From positions 744,001-808,000 of the forward strand of contig NZ_JAVRHL010000002.1 in NCBI RefSeq assembly GCF_031846565.1: a stretch of DNA of 64,000 bases. Direction: 5' to 3'. Below the pieces are notes generated by a model. It searched no databases. It saw only the letters and a program-made list of their open reading frames with translations, and had not been told where the DNA came from. Below, piece by piece: positions 8,999 to 17,643 of this stretch. A program made the translations under genes and the position numbers. This stretch comes from Tropicimonas_B omnivorans (lineage in GTDB: Bacteria; Pseudomonadota; Alphaproteobacteria; Rhodobacterales; Rhodobacteraceae). Position 1 is the stretch's first letter. Each line of letters starts with the position of its first letter.

Positions 8999-10438
8999 AT
9001 GGACGGAAGCCTGCTCATGAGCCCCGCGACGAAGCTGCCGACCGATGTCGGACCGATCCACTTTGTGGGGATCGGCGGGATCGGGATGTCCGGCATCGCC
9101 GAGGTCCTGTTGACCCACGGCTACCGGGTGCAGGGCTCCGATCTGAAGGCGAGCCCGATCACCGAGCGGCTCGAGGCGCTCGGCGCCCGCGTCTTCATCG
9201 GGCAGTCGGCGGACAACCTCGAGGGTGCGGAGGTCGTCGTGATCTCGTCGGCCATCAAGTCCGGCAATGCCGAGCTCGACGAGGCGCGGCTGAGGGGGCT
9301 GCCGGTGGTTCGCCGTGCGGAGATGCTGGCCGAACTGATGCGGCTGAAGTCCAACGTCGCCATTGCCGGCACCCACGGCAAGACCACGACGACCACCATG
9401 GTCGCCACGCTTCTCGACGCCGGCGGGATCGATCCGACCGTCATCAACGGCGGGATCATCCATGCCTACGGCTCCAACGCACGGGCGGGGCAGGGCGAGT
9501 GGATGGTGGTCGAGGCCGACGAGAGCGACGGCACGTTCAACCGGCTGCCGGCGACCATCGCGGTCGTGACCAATATCGACCCCGAGCACATGGAGCACTG
9601 GGGCACGATCGAGAACCTCCGCCGGGGGTTCACCGATTTCGTCTCCAACATACCGTTCTACGGCCTCGCCGTCTGCTGCACGGACCATCCCGAGGTCCAG
9701 GCGCTGGTCGGGCGGGTGACGGATCGCAAGGTCGTCACCTTCGGCTTCAATGCCCAGGCGGATGTCCGGGCGGTGAACCTGACCTATCGCAAGGGCGTCG
9801 CCTGTTTCGACATCGCGCTGCGCTCCGAGGAGAAGGTGATCGAGGGCTGCACCCTGCCGATGCCGGGGGATCACAACGTCTCCAACGCGCTCGCCGCAGT
9901 TGCCGTGGCCCGGCATCTGGGCATGAAGACCGAGGAGATCCGCAGCGCGCTGGCCAGCTTCGGCGGCGTCAACCGGCGCTTCACCCGCGTCGGCGAGGTG
10001 AACGGCGTGACGGTGATCGACGATTACGGCCATCACCCGGTGGAAATCTCGGCCGTCCTCAAGGCCGCGCGTCAGGCCAGCGAAGGCCGCGTCATCGCGG
10101 TGCACCAGCCGCATCGCTACTCGCGCCTGCATTCGCTTTTCGATGACTTCTGCCACTGCTTCAACGAAGCCGACGTCGTTGCCATCGCCGAGGTCTACGG
10201 CGCGGGCGAGGATCCGATCGAGGGCGCCGACCGCGATGCGCTGGTGCAGGGGCTGATCCGGCACGGCCATCGCCATGCCCGCGCCATCGTCTCCGAGGAT
10301 GATCTCGAGCGGCTGGTGCGGGAGCAGGCGGGTCCGGGCGACATCGTCGTCTGTCTCGGGGCGGGCACGATCTCGACCTGGGCGAACAATCTGCCGGATC
10401 GTCTCTGCCGCGACGCGGCCGCGCAGGCCGCGGGCTAG
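8999..10438 (+). CDS. murC: UDP-N-acetylmuramate--L-alanine ligase
   Basis: Adds the first amino acid (L-Ala) to UDP-MurNAc. 479 residues. The N-terminal domain has FVGIGGIGMSGIAE, the ATPase domain has AGTHGKTTTTTMVA, and EADESDGTF and the NRRFTRVGE and IDDYGHHPVEI segments match MurC. ATG 8999 is preceded by GGAAAGGA about 10 bases upstream; an in-frame ATG at 9017 is a possible alternative. It is followed after 5 bases by a DUF2484 gene, as is common in Rhodobacteraceae. Confidence 0.96.
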   Translation: MDGSLLMSPATKLPTDVGPIHFVGIGGIGMSGIAEVLLTHGYRVQGSDLKASPITERLEALGARVFIGQSADNLEGAEVVVISSAIKSGNAELDEARLRGLPVVRRAEMLAELMRLKSNVAIAGTHGKTTTTTMVATLLDAGGIDPTVINGGIIHAYGSNARAGQGEWMVVEADESDGTFNRLPATIAVVTNIDPEHMEHWGTIENLRRGFTDFVSNIPFYGLAVCCTDHPEVQALVGRVTDRKVVTFGFNAQADVRAVNLTYRKGVACFDIALRSEEKVIEGCTLPMPGDHNVSNALAAVAVARHLGMKTEEIRSALASFGGVNRRFTRVGEVNGVTVIDDYGHHPVEISAVLKAARQASEGRVIAVHQPHRYSRLHSLFDDFCHCFNEADVVAIAEVYGAGEDPIEGADRDALVQGLIRHGHRHARAIVSEDDLERLVREQAGPGDIVVCLGAGTISTWANNLPDRLCRDAAAQAAG

Positions 10439-10443
10439 GCCCG

Positions 10444-10725
10444 GTGGCCGGCGCCGCCCTCCTTGCCGGTTTCCTCTGGATGCTGGCGAGCCAGGTCGCC
10501 GGAATGCTGCCCTCGCGCCGCAGGCACTGGCCGGCCGCACTCATCCTGGTCGCCACCGGCATCCCGCTTCTGGGATGGATCACGCTCGAGACGGGGCCGC
10601 TCTTCGGCCTCCTCTTCCTGCTTGCCGGGATCTCCGTCTTGCGCTGGCCGCTCTATTTCGCCGGCCGCTGGACGGCGAGCCGGGTCGCCGGCCACAAGGG
10701 CGATGCGGGGGCCGGGGGCGAGTGA
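10444..10725 (+). CDS. DUF2484 family small membrane protein
   Basis: A 93-residue protein starting at GTG 10444, five bases after the murC stop. It has three hydrophobic segments, with Arg/His clusters between them (LPSRRRHWPA), and a polar Gly-rich tail. It matches what I know as DUF2484, a small family found between murC and murB in Rhodobacteraceae. Function is unknown. Its constant place among peptidoglycan genes suggests a membrane role in envelope growth or division, but that is inference from context only. Confidence 0.8.
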   Translation: MAGAALLAGFLWMLASQVAGMLPSRRRHWPAALILVATGIPLLGWITLETGPLFGLLFLLAGISVLRWPLYFAGRWTASRVAGHKGDAGAGGE

Positions 10726-10736
10726 GCGCCCGTTTC

Positions 10737-10797
10737 CGCCGCCCTCACGGGCGGCGTGCCTCCGGCGGGGGTACTTGAAGAAAGATGAAGAGGTCCG
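10737..10797 (+). repeat. Hairpin plus Rhodobacteraceae-type intergenic element ahead of murB
   Basis: CGCCGCCC (10737-10744) and GGGCGGCG (10749-10756) form a perfect 8-bp stem with a TCAC loop. It continues into GTGCCTCCGGCGGGGGTA and an A/G-rich end that supplies the Shine-Dalgarno for murB. This composite (stem, CCTCCGGCGGG, then an AAAGATGAAGAGG-like tail) resembles a short intergenic element I recall from many Rhodobacteraceae genomes. Only this copy is clear in the window. It may act as an mRNA processing or partial termination element inside the operon. Confidence 0.5.
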
Positions 10798-10799
10798 AG

Positions 10800-11720
10800 A
10801 TGCAGATGCCCGAGATACGCGGCCAGCTCGAGGAGCGCCGGACGATGGCCGATCTGACATGGCTTCGCGTGGGCGGCCCGGCGGACTGGTTCTTCCGGCC
10901 CGCCGATGTCGAGGATCTGTCTGCCTTCCTGTCGGCCCTGCCGGGTGACGTATCCGTCTTCACCATGGGTGTCGGCTCGAACCTGATCGTCCGCGATGGC
11001 GGGATCCGCGGCGTGGTCATCCGCCTCGGACGCGGCTTCAACGGGGTCGAGGTGGACGGGGATCGCGTCGTCGCCGGAGCGGCGGCGCTCGACGCCCATG
11101 TTGCGCGCAAGGCGGCCGCGGCGGGGCTGGACCTCACCTATCTTCGCACCATCCCCGGCGCGATCGGCGGCGCCGTGCGGATGAACGCCGGCTGCTACGG
11201 CACCTACACCGCGGATCGGCTGGAGAGCGTCGAGCTGGTCCTTAGGGACGGCACGCGGCAGACGCTGGCCGCCGAGGCGCTGAACTTCGCCTACCGCTCG
11301 AGCGAGCTGCCGGACGGCGCCGTGATCGTCTCCGCGACGTTCCGGGCGCCCCGCGGCGAGGCGGATGCGCTCGAAGCGCGGATGGCGGAGCAGGTCGCGG
11401 CGCGGGATGCGTCCCAGCCGGTCAAGGCGCGCTCGGCCGGCTCCACGTTCCGCAATCCGGCCGGGTTTTCCTCCACCGGGCGGGCCGACGACGTCCACGA
11501 TCTGAAGGCCTGGAAGGTGATCGACGAGGCCGGGATGCGCGGTGCGCGCCGCGGCGGTGCGGTAATGAGCGAGAAGCATTGCAACTTCCTGCTGAACGAG
11601 GGGGACGCAACGGCGGCCGATCTCGAAGGTCTGGGCGAAGATGTGCGGAAAAAGGTTTACGATTCCAGCGCAATAACATTAGAGTGGGAAATCATGCGGG
11701 TCGGAGAACCCGGGGCCTGA
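10800..11720 (+). CDS. murB: UDP-N-acetylenolpyruvoylglucosamine reductase
   Basis: FAD- and NADPH-dependent reductase making UDP-MurNAc. About 306 residues. The FAD-binding N-terminal region shows TWLRVGGPADW and GVGSNLIVRDGG, followed by TIPGAIGGAVRMNAGCYG. SAGSTFRNP contains the catalytic serine region and EKHCNFLLNEG is in the C-terminal substrate domain, as in type II MurB without the Tyr loop. ATG 10800 was chosen because GAAGAGG lies 6 bases upstream; ATG 10785 in the same frame is the alternative. It sits after the hairpin element and 130 bases before ddl. Confidence 0.95.
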   Translation: MQMPEIRGQLEERRTMADLTWLRVGGPADWFFRPADVEDLSAFLSALPGDVSVFTMGVGSNLIVRDGGIRGVVIRLGRGFNGVEVDGDRVVAGAAALDAHVARKAAAAGLDLTYLRTIPGAIGGAVRMNAGCYGTYTADRLESVELVLRDGTRQTLAAEALNFAYRSSELPDGAVIVSATFRAPRGEADALEARMAEQVAARDASQPVKARSAGSTFRNPAGFSSTGRADDVHDLKAWKVIDEAGMRGARRGGAVMSEKHCNFLLNEGDATAADLEGLGEDVRKKVYDSSAITLEWEIMRVGEPGA

Positions 11721-11850
11721 CAATAGGCGGCATCCAATGCCGCAGGACGGCCGGTAACGAGGACAGTGCGGGGCCGATACAGGCGCGGCCCCGGTTTTCA
11801 AGAGACAACAAGGGCCACGCGATAAGGCCCGTGAACACGAGGCGGGCGGT

Positions 11851-12762
11851 TTGTCGGGCAGGGCATCCCCCATAGTGGCGGTCCTCAAGGGAGGACTCTC
11901 GGCGGAGCGCGAAGTCTCGCTCTCCTCGGGGCGTGAATGCGCCGCCGCGCTCAGGGGCGAACAATTCGAGGTGGTCGAGATCGATGCCGGCGCGGATATC
12001 TGCGCCCGGCTCGAGGAGCATGCACCGGACGTCGTCTTCAATGCACTCCACGGGCGCTGGGGCGAGGACGGCTGCATCCAGGGCCTGCTCGAATGGATGC
12101 GCCTCCCCTACACTCATTCCGGCGTTCTCACCTCGTCCCTCGCGATGGACAAGGAGCGCACAAAGGACACTTATCGCGCGGCCGGGCTTCCCGTCGTGGA
12201 GAGCCGCCTTGCGACGCGTGACGAGATCATGGCGGGCCACGTCCTGCCGGTCCCCTACGTGGTGAAGCCGTACAACGAGGGATCCTCGGTCGGCGTCTAC
12301 ATCGTTCGGGACGGGAGCAACGGGCCAGCGCTCGGCGCCGCCTCCCCCGCGGTGATGATGGTCGAGGCCTTCGTGCCGGGCCGCGAGCTGACCGTGACGG
12401 TCCTGAACGGCAGCGCGCTCGGGGTGACCGACATCGTCACCGAGGGGTGGTACGATTACGAGGCGAAATACGTCCCCGGCGGGTCCCGCCACGTGGTTCC
12501 CGCAGAGATCCCCCGCGAGATCGAGGAGGCCTGCCGCCATTTCGCCGAGGCCGCGCATCTGGCGCTCGGCTGCCGCGGCATCTCCCGCACCGACTTCCGC
12601 TGGAACGAGGCGCTCGGGCTCGAGGGGCTGGTGCTTCTGGAGACGAACACGCAGCCCGGCATGACCCCGACATCGCTGACCCCCGAGCAGGCGGCCCATG
12701 CCGGCATCCCCTTCGGCGCACTCTGCCGCTGGCTCGTGGAGGACGCCTCGTGCGACAGATGA
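11851..12762 (+). CDS. ddl: D-alanine--D-alanine ligase
   Basis: ATP-grasp ligase making the D-Ala-D-Ala end of the stem peptide. 303 residues from TTG 11851. The N-terminal VLKGGLSAEREVSLSSG, KPYNEGSSVGV (ATP-grasp loop) and ETNTQPGMTPTSL (Mg2+ and substrate residues) are typical. TTG 11851 is preceded by a G-rich stretch and gives the N-terminal length seen in relatives; GTG 11875 is a weaker alternative. The gene overlaps the ftsQ start, so the two should be translationally coupled. The 130 bases before it hold no visible gene. Confidence 0.95.
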   Translation: MSGRASPIVAVLKGGLSAEREVSLSSGRECAAALRGEQFEVVEIDAGADICARLEEHAPDVVFNALHGRWGEDGCIQGLLEWMRLPYTHSGVLTSSLAMDKERTKDTYRAAGLPVVESRLATRDEIMAGHVLPVPYVVKPYNEGSSVGVYIVRDGSNGPALGAASPAVMMVEAFVPGRELTVTVLNGSALGVTDIVTEGWYDYEAKYVPGGSRHVVPAEIPREIEEACRHFAEAAHLALGCRGISRTDFRWNEALGLEGLVLLETNTQPGMTPTSLTPEQAAHAGIPFGALCRWLVEDASCDR

Positions 12763-13979
12763 GGAGCGACCCCGGTTTTCGCGGCTCAGGGAGCCGGACG
12801 CCGTCCCCGGGCGCCGGCGACGTGCCCGAAACGGGCTGGTCCGGGCCTGACTGGGCACCGTTCCGCGGGCCGGAGCCCGAGGAGGACGACATCTGGGTGG
12901 AGGCGCCCGACGAGGACGCCCTGCTTGAGCCCCTCGATGACAACTCAGAGGTCTGGAACGAGCCGGACTGGGCCGAGCCCGAGCATAGCGGACCCGGCTG
13001 GGCCGGTCCGGGGGCCGTGTCGCTTGAGCCGGCTGCCGCGGAGACCGCCCGTGCGCCCCGGCGCCAGGCCGGACGGCGCGGGTTGCGGGGCCTCTTCGGC
13101 GCGCATGCAACCGACGAGGAACGCCGCGATCCGGCGCCGTCACGACTTGCCTACAAGATGGAGCGTCTCTGGCTGCGGCCCGGCCTGCGCCGCCTGGTGC
13201 GGATCGGATTGCCGATGGCGGCCTGCGCCATGGCCGCGAGCTGGTACTTCTCGGACGAGACGCGGCGCGCCGAGGTTGAGTCCTACGTGGTCACCACACG
13301 GGACTGGGTACAGCAGCGCCCCGAGTTCATGGTCGAGATGCTGGCGGTGGACGGCGCTTCGCCGGAGCTGACGCAGGCGGTGCGGGAGGCGACGCGTGCG
13401 GACCTGCCGCTGTCCTCCTTCGATCTCGATCTCGACCGGATGCGCGCCGATATCGAGGCCCTGTCGGCGGTGCGCGAGGCGCAGCTCAGGGTTCGTCCGG
13501 GCGGCGTCCTGCAGATCGAGGTGTCCGAGCGTGAGCCGGCCATGGTCTGGCGCTCCCGCAAAGGGTTGTCGCTCCTCGACTCCGAGGGCGTGCGCATCGC
13601 CGGCATCGAGGAGCGGGGCGACTGGCCGGCACTGCCGCTCATTGCAGGGGACGGGGCGAACGACGCCGTGACCGAGGCGATGAACCTCGTGGCGGCCGCG
13701 CAGCCGCTTCAGGAGCGCTTCCGCGGGCTGGTGCGGATGGGCGAGCGGCGCTGGGACGTCGTGCTCGACCGCGGCCAGCGCATCATGCTGCCGGAGACGC
13801 AACCGGCGCAGGTGCTCGAGCGCCTGATCGCTCTCGACGAGGCGCACAAGATTCTCGAGCGGGCCGTGACCCGTGTCGACCTGCGCGATCCAGCGCGTCC
13901 GACCCTGAGGGTCGCGGCGGCGTCGATCGACCAGCTCCGGGCCATCATGGCCGGGTCCATCCAGAAGGTGAGCGAATGA
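12750..13979 (+). CDS. ftsQ: Cell division protein FtsQ with long acidic N-terminal extension
   Basis: Bitopic divisome protein, 409 residues. A single membrane segment lies at about 150-167, followed by a periplasmic POTRA region (MLAVDGASPELTQAVRE) and the FtsQ C-terminal domain. Residues 1 to about 130 are an unusual cytoplasmic tail, acidic and rich in Trp/Pro (GPDWAPF, EPDWAEPE, GPGWAGPG); relatives usually begin near the DPAPSRLAY segment. The tail's codon use matches the rest of the gene. GTG 12750 was chosen because GGAGGA lies 6 bases upstream; ATG 12759 overlaps the ddl stop as ATGA and is also possible. It overlaps ftsA by 4 bases. Confidence 0.92.
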   Translation: MRQMRSDPGFRGSGSRTPSPGAGDVPETGWSGPDWAPFRGPEPEEDDIWVEAPDEDALLEPLDDNSEVWNEPDWAEPEHSGPGWAGPGAVSLEPAAAETARAPRRQAGRRGLRGLFGAHATDEERRDPAPSRLAYKMERLWLRPGLRRLVRIGLPMAACAMAASWYFSDETRRAEVESYVVTTRDWVQQRPEFMVEMLAVDGASPELTQAVREATRADLPLSSFDLDLDRMRADIEALSAVREAQLRVRPGGVLQIEVSEREPAMVWRSRKGLSLLDSEGVRIAGIEERGDWPALPLIAGDGANDAVTEAMNLVAAAQPLQERFRGLVRMGERRWDVVLDRGQRIMLPETQPAQVLERLIALDEAHKILERAVTRVDLRDPARPTLRVAAASIDQLRAIMAGSIQKVSE

Positions 13980-15310
13980 CCGACCTCTACCAGTCTCAGC
14001 GAATGATGCGGCGCATGCGGCAGCAGGCGCTCGATCGCGGCGTCATCGCGATCCTGGATGTCGGTACGTTCAAGATCGCCTGCCTCGTGCTGCGCTTCGA
14101 CGGCGAGACGCGCTTCCGCGAGAGTGACGGGATCGGGTCTCTTGCAGGGCAGGCGGGGTTCCGGGTGATCGGGGCTGCGACCACGCGCTCCCGCGGCGTG
14201 GCCTTCGGCGAGATCGATACGATGAACGAGACCGAGCGGGCGATCCGCACGGCCGTCCAGGCGGCGCAGAAGATGGCGGGCATGAGGGTCGATCACGTCA
14301 TCGCCTGCTTCTCCGGCGCCCATCCGCGCTCCTACGGTCTCGAGGGCCGCATCGATCTCGACGACAGCGTGGTCGAGGGCGGCGATGTCGCGCGGGTGCT
14401 GGCGGCCTGCGACGTTCCCGATTTCGGGAACAACCGCGAGGTTCTGCACGCACAGCCGGTCAACTTCTCGATCGACCATCGCTCCGGTCTCGGGGATCCG
14501 CGCGGCCAGATGGGCAATTCGCTGTCGGCGGACATGCACCTGCTCACAGTGGACACGCAGCCGATCCAGAACCTGCTCTACTGCATCAAGCGCTGCGATC
14601 TCGAACTCGCGGGCCTCGCCTCCTCGGCCTATGCCGCCGGCATTTCGGCGCTGGTCGAGGACGAGCAGGAGCTGGGCTCGGCCTGCATCGACCTCGGCGG
14701 CGGGACGACGGGCCTCTCCGTCTTCATCAAGAAGCACATGATCTACTCGGACGCGGTGCGCATCGGCGGGGACCACGTCACGGTGGATATCTCCAAGGGC
14801 CTTCAGATCCCGCTCTCCACCGCGGAGCGCATCAAGACGTTCTACGGCGGCGTCGTCGCCACCGGGATGGACGATCGGGAGATGATCGAGATCGGCGGCG
14901 ATACCGGCGACTGGGAGCATGACCGGCGCACGGTCAGCCGCGCCGAGCTCATCGGCATCATGAGGCCGCGGGTCGAGGAGATCCTCGAGGAGGTCCGCGC
15001 AAGGCTGGACGCCGCCGGTTTCGACCACCTGCCGGCGCAACAGATCGTCCTCACCGGGGGCGGCAGCCAGATCCCCGGTCTCGACGGGCTCGCATCCCGC
15101 ATCCTGGGGCAACAGGTCCGGCTCGGCCGTCCGCTGCGTGTCCAGGGTCTGCCGCAGGCGGCGACGGGTCCGGCCTTCGCCAGCTCCGTCGGGCTCGCGC
15201 TCTTCGCCGCGCATCCGCAGGACGAGTGGTGGGACTTCGAAATTCCATCCGATCGCTACCCGGCCCGATCGCTGAAGCGCGCGGTTCGATGGTTCCGCGA
15301 CAACTGGTGA
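13976..15310 (+). CDS. ftsA: Cell division protein FtsA
   Basis: Actin-like ATPase tethering FtsZ to the membrane, 444 residues. The phosphate-1 loop LDVGTFKIACLV, the acidic CIDLGGGTTGLSVF phosphate-2 motif, and LTGGGSQIPGL (adenosine loop) are intact. The 1C domain (VDHVIACFSG to the IDLDDSVVEGGDVAR region) is present. The C-terminal end SLKRAVRWFRDNW is an amphipathic basic/aromatic helix that fits the membrane-targeting sequence. The ATG overlaps the ftsQ stop (ATGA). 273 bases separate it from ftsZ, including a hairpin. Confidence 0.96.
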   Translation: MTDLYQSQRMMRRMRQQALDRGVIAILDVGTFKIACLVLRFDGETRFRESDGIGSLAGQAGFRVIGAATTRSRGVAFGEIDTMNETERAIRTAVQAAQKMAGMRVDHVIACFSGAHPRSYGLEGRIDLDDSVVEGGDVARVLAACDVPDFGNNREVLHAQPVNFSIDHRSGLGDPRGQMGNSLSADMHLLTVDTQPIQNLLYCIKRCDLELAGLASSAYAAGISALVEDEQELGSACIDLGGGTTGLSVFIKKHMIYSDAVRIGGDHVTVDISKGLQIPLSTAERIKTFYGGVVATGMDDREMIEIGGDTGDWEHDRRTVSRAELIGIMRPRVEEILEEVRARLDAAGFDHLPAQQIVLTGGGSQIPGLDGLASRILGQQVRLGRPLRVQGLPQAATGPAFASSVGLALFAAHPQDEWWDFEIPSDRYPARSLKRAVRWFRDNW

Positions 15311-15340
15311 CCGCAGGATCTTGCGTGGACCTACCTTCAC

Positions 15341-15362
15341 GGGCGGCGAACACTTGCCGCCC
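15341..15362 (+). terminator. Stem-loop between ftsA and ftsZ (no T-run)
   Basis: GGGCGGC (15341-15347) pairs perfectly with GCCGCCC (15356-15362) around an 8-base loop, 30 bases after the ftsA stop. No run of T follows, so it may be an attenuator, mRNA processing or stability element rather than a full terminator. It would let ftsZ be expressed at a different level from ftsQA. Confidence 0.35.
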
Positions 15363-15583
15363 ACACCATATTCTGCAGTGCTGCTGCGTTTTTCGGGTGA
15401 CGCCGGGATCGTGACCGCGTAAGATTCTCTTAATCCACTGGACAATGCCCTTTCGGCCACACCTGGCCCCGGGCTGACGGGGAGACGGGGGCAGAGATCC
15501 TTCGGGTCGCGAAGACCAAAAGGCAACGAGAACAGGGCCTGAATGCCGGGGCGGGCAGGGTCCGGAAAACAGGCGGAGCGGAC

Positions 15584-17335
15584 ATGACACTCAACCTCAG
15601 CATGCATGACAGATCCGACGAACTGAAGCCGCGTATCACGGTCTTCGGCGTCGGCGGTGCGGGCGGCAACGCTGTCAACAACATGATCGAGAAGAACCTG
15701 CAGGGCGTGGAGTTCGTGACCGCGAATACCGATGCCCAGGCGCTGTCCCAGAGCCAGGCCGCGGCCCGCATCCAGATGGGTGTGAAGGCGACCGAGGGTC
15801 TCGGCGCCGGTGCGCGGCCGTCGGTGGGCGCCCTTGCCGCCGAGGAGACGATCGAGGAGATCGTCGACCATCTCGCCGGCGCGCACATGTGCTTCATCAC
15901 GGCCGGCATGGGCGGCGGCACCGGAACCGGCGCCGCGCCGATCATCGCTCAGGCCGCCCGCGAGCTCGGTGTCCTGACGGTGGGCGTCGTGACCAAGCCC
16001 TTCATGTTCGAAGGCGGCAAGCGGATGCGGCAGGCCGAAGAGGGCGTCGAGCGCCTTCAGAAGGTCGTCGACACGCTGATCATCATTCCCAACCAGAACC
16101 TCTTCCGTCTGGCCAACGAGAACACGACCTTCACCGAAGCGTTCGCGCTTGCGGACGACGTGCTCTACCAGGGCGTGAAAGGCGTGACCGACCTCATGGT
16201 CCGTCCGGGTCTCATCAACCTCGACTTCGCCGACGTCCGCGCCGTGATGGACGAGATGGGCAAGGCGATGATGGGCACCGGCGAGGCCGAGGGCGACGAG
16301 CGCGCCAAGCAGGCCGCCGAACGCGCCATCAACAACCCGCTGCTCGACGAGATCAGCATGGCCGGCGCCAAGGGCGTCCTCATCAACATCACCGGCGGCG
16401 AGGATCTGACCCTCTTCGAACTGGACGAGGCCGCCAACGTGATCCGCGAGCTGGTGGACGAGGAAGCCAACATCATCATCGGCTCCACCCTCGACCCCGA
16501 GATGCAGGGCAAGATGCGCGTCTCCGTCGTCGCCACCGGCATCGATGCGGTGGTCAAGAGCGACATCCCCGTTCCGCGCCGCTCCCTCGCCGCGCCGCTC
16601 CAGCAGCCCCAGCAGGTTGCCGAGCCGGAGTACGAGGAGGTCCAGGAGCAGGACCACTACTACGAGGAAGCGCCGCGCCCCGCTCCGGTCCGTGCCGTCC
16701 GCGAGGAGGCCCCGGCCTTCCGCGCCGCCCCGCGTCCCGCGCCGGCGCCCGCACCCGAGCAGTCCTATGACGACGAAGACGCCGGCGGCCCCTCCCTCTT
16801 CGAGGGGATCGGCGAAGACGAGAACGGCGATGACGGTCTGCCCGCTCCGGCCTACAGGCCGGCGGCCCGCGCTCCGGAGCCGGCGCCCCGCCGCGAAGCG
16901 CCTCGCGGCAATGCCGACGTTCCGGGCGAGGCCTTCGTCGCGCCCAAGGGCGGCAGCCGCGGTCAGCCCTCCCCGGAGGCAATCGCCCGGCTTCAGGCTG
17001 CGGTGAACAAGGCCGCTCCCCGCGCCGCGCAGGGCACGACGCCCCGTCCGCAGCCGCAGGTCCAGGCCCGTCGTCCGCAGCCGCAGCAGGCGTCCGATCA
17101 GCCGCAACAGGCCGCCGGCGACCGCCAGCGCTTCGGCATCGGCAACCTGATCGGCCGCATGTCCGGCCATGGTCACGAGGGCGGCATGCCGCAGGACCGC
17201 GGAACCGCCGCGACCGCGCGCCAGCAGCCGCCGATGGAGCGTCAGCAGTTCGAGCAGGCCTACGAGGAGGACGAAGCGTCCACCGAGCAGGAGAAGATCG
17301 AGATCCCCGCGTTCCTGCGTCGCCAGGCCAACTGA
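15584..17335 (+). CDS. ftsZ: Cell division protein FtsZ
   Basis: Tubulin-like GTPase forming the Z ring. 583 residues, much longer than the roughly 380-residue E. coli protein because of the linker. The GTPase core has GVGGAGGNAVNNM, the tubulin signature GGGTGTGAAP, NQNLFR and the catalytic T7 loop region NLDFADVRAVM. The core ends near VVKSDIPVPRR. About 230 residues of Pro/Gln/Ala/Arg-rich disordered linker follow, and the last ten residues IPAFLRRQAN form the conserved C-terminal peptide that binds FtsA and other partners. Long linkers are common in alphaproteobacteria. A strong terminator follows. Confidence 0.97.
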   Translation: MTLNLSMHDRSDELKPRITVFGVGGAGGNAVNNMIEKNLQGVEFVTANTDAQALSQSQAAARIQMGVKATEGLGAGARPSVGALAAEETIEEIVDHLAGAHMCFITAGMGGGTGTGAAPIIAQAARELGVLTVGVVTKPFMFEGGKRMRQAEEGVERLQKVVDTLIIIPNQNLFRLANENTTFTEAFALADDVLYQGVKGVTDLMVRPGLINLDFADVRAVMDEMGKAMMGTGEAEGDERAKQAAERAINNPLLDEISMAGAKGVLINITGGEDLTLFELDEAANVIRELVDEEANIIIGSTLDPEMQGKMRVSVVATGIDAVVKSDIPVPRRSLAAPLQQPQQVAEPEYEEVQEQDHYYEEAPRPAPVRAVREEAPAFRAAPRPAPAPAPEQSYDDEDAGGPSLFEGIGEDENGDDGLPAPAYRPAARAPEPAPRREAPRGNADVPGEAFVAPKGGSRGQPSPEAIARLQAAVNKAAPRAAQGTTPRPQPQVQARRPQPQQASDQPQQAAGDRQRFGIGNLIGRMSGHGHEGGMPQDRGTAATARQQPPMERQQFEQAYEEDEASTEQEKIEIPAFLRRQAN

Positions 17336-17360
17336 GGGTCACGTACACGTTAACGATGAA

Positions 17361-17388
17361 AGGGGTCGCCTTGGGGCGGCCCCTTTTT
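17361..17388 (+). terminator. Rho-independent terminator after ftsZ
   Basis: AGGGGTCGCC (17361-17370) pairs with GGCGGCCCCT (17375-17384), allowing one G-U pair, around a TTGG loop, followed by TTTTT. It lies 25 bases after the ftsZ stop and ends the division gene transcript, separating it from lpxC. Confidence 0.88.
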
Positions 17389-17643
17389 CGTATGGCGACC
17401 AAAGCGATAGCACCTGCGACCCGATGCCTCGCGAAGTATCGCCGATCCCTTTTGGCGGGTGTTACAAACGGTCACAATCTTTGAGTTGTCGACTGGCCTC
17501 CCCCCTTTTACGTCACTTGCACTGCCCGAAGTGGGTTCGGGCCGGGTGTGCCGCAAAGGCATGACCTCATCGAGAGAACGGCGGCGCCGCAACGTGCGCC
17601 ACTTGAGCAAAAGCCGTTCCGGACACTGGCGTGCGAGGCTGCG

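Noticed and set aside
13709..17176. Very long minus-strand open frame (over 1100 codons) opposite ftsQ, ftsA and ftsZ
   Set aside because: It lies antisense to three certain genes, shows no family similarity, and long chance frames are common opposite GC-rich coding DNA.
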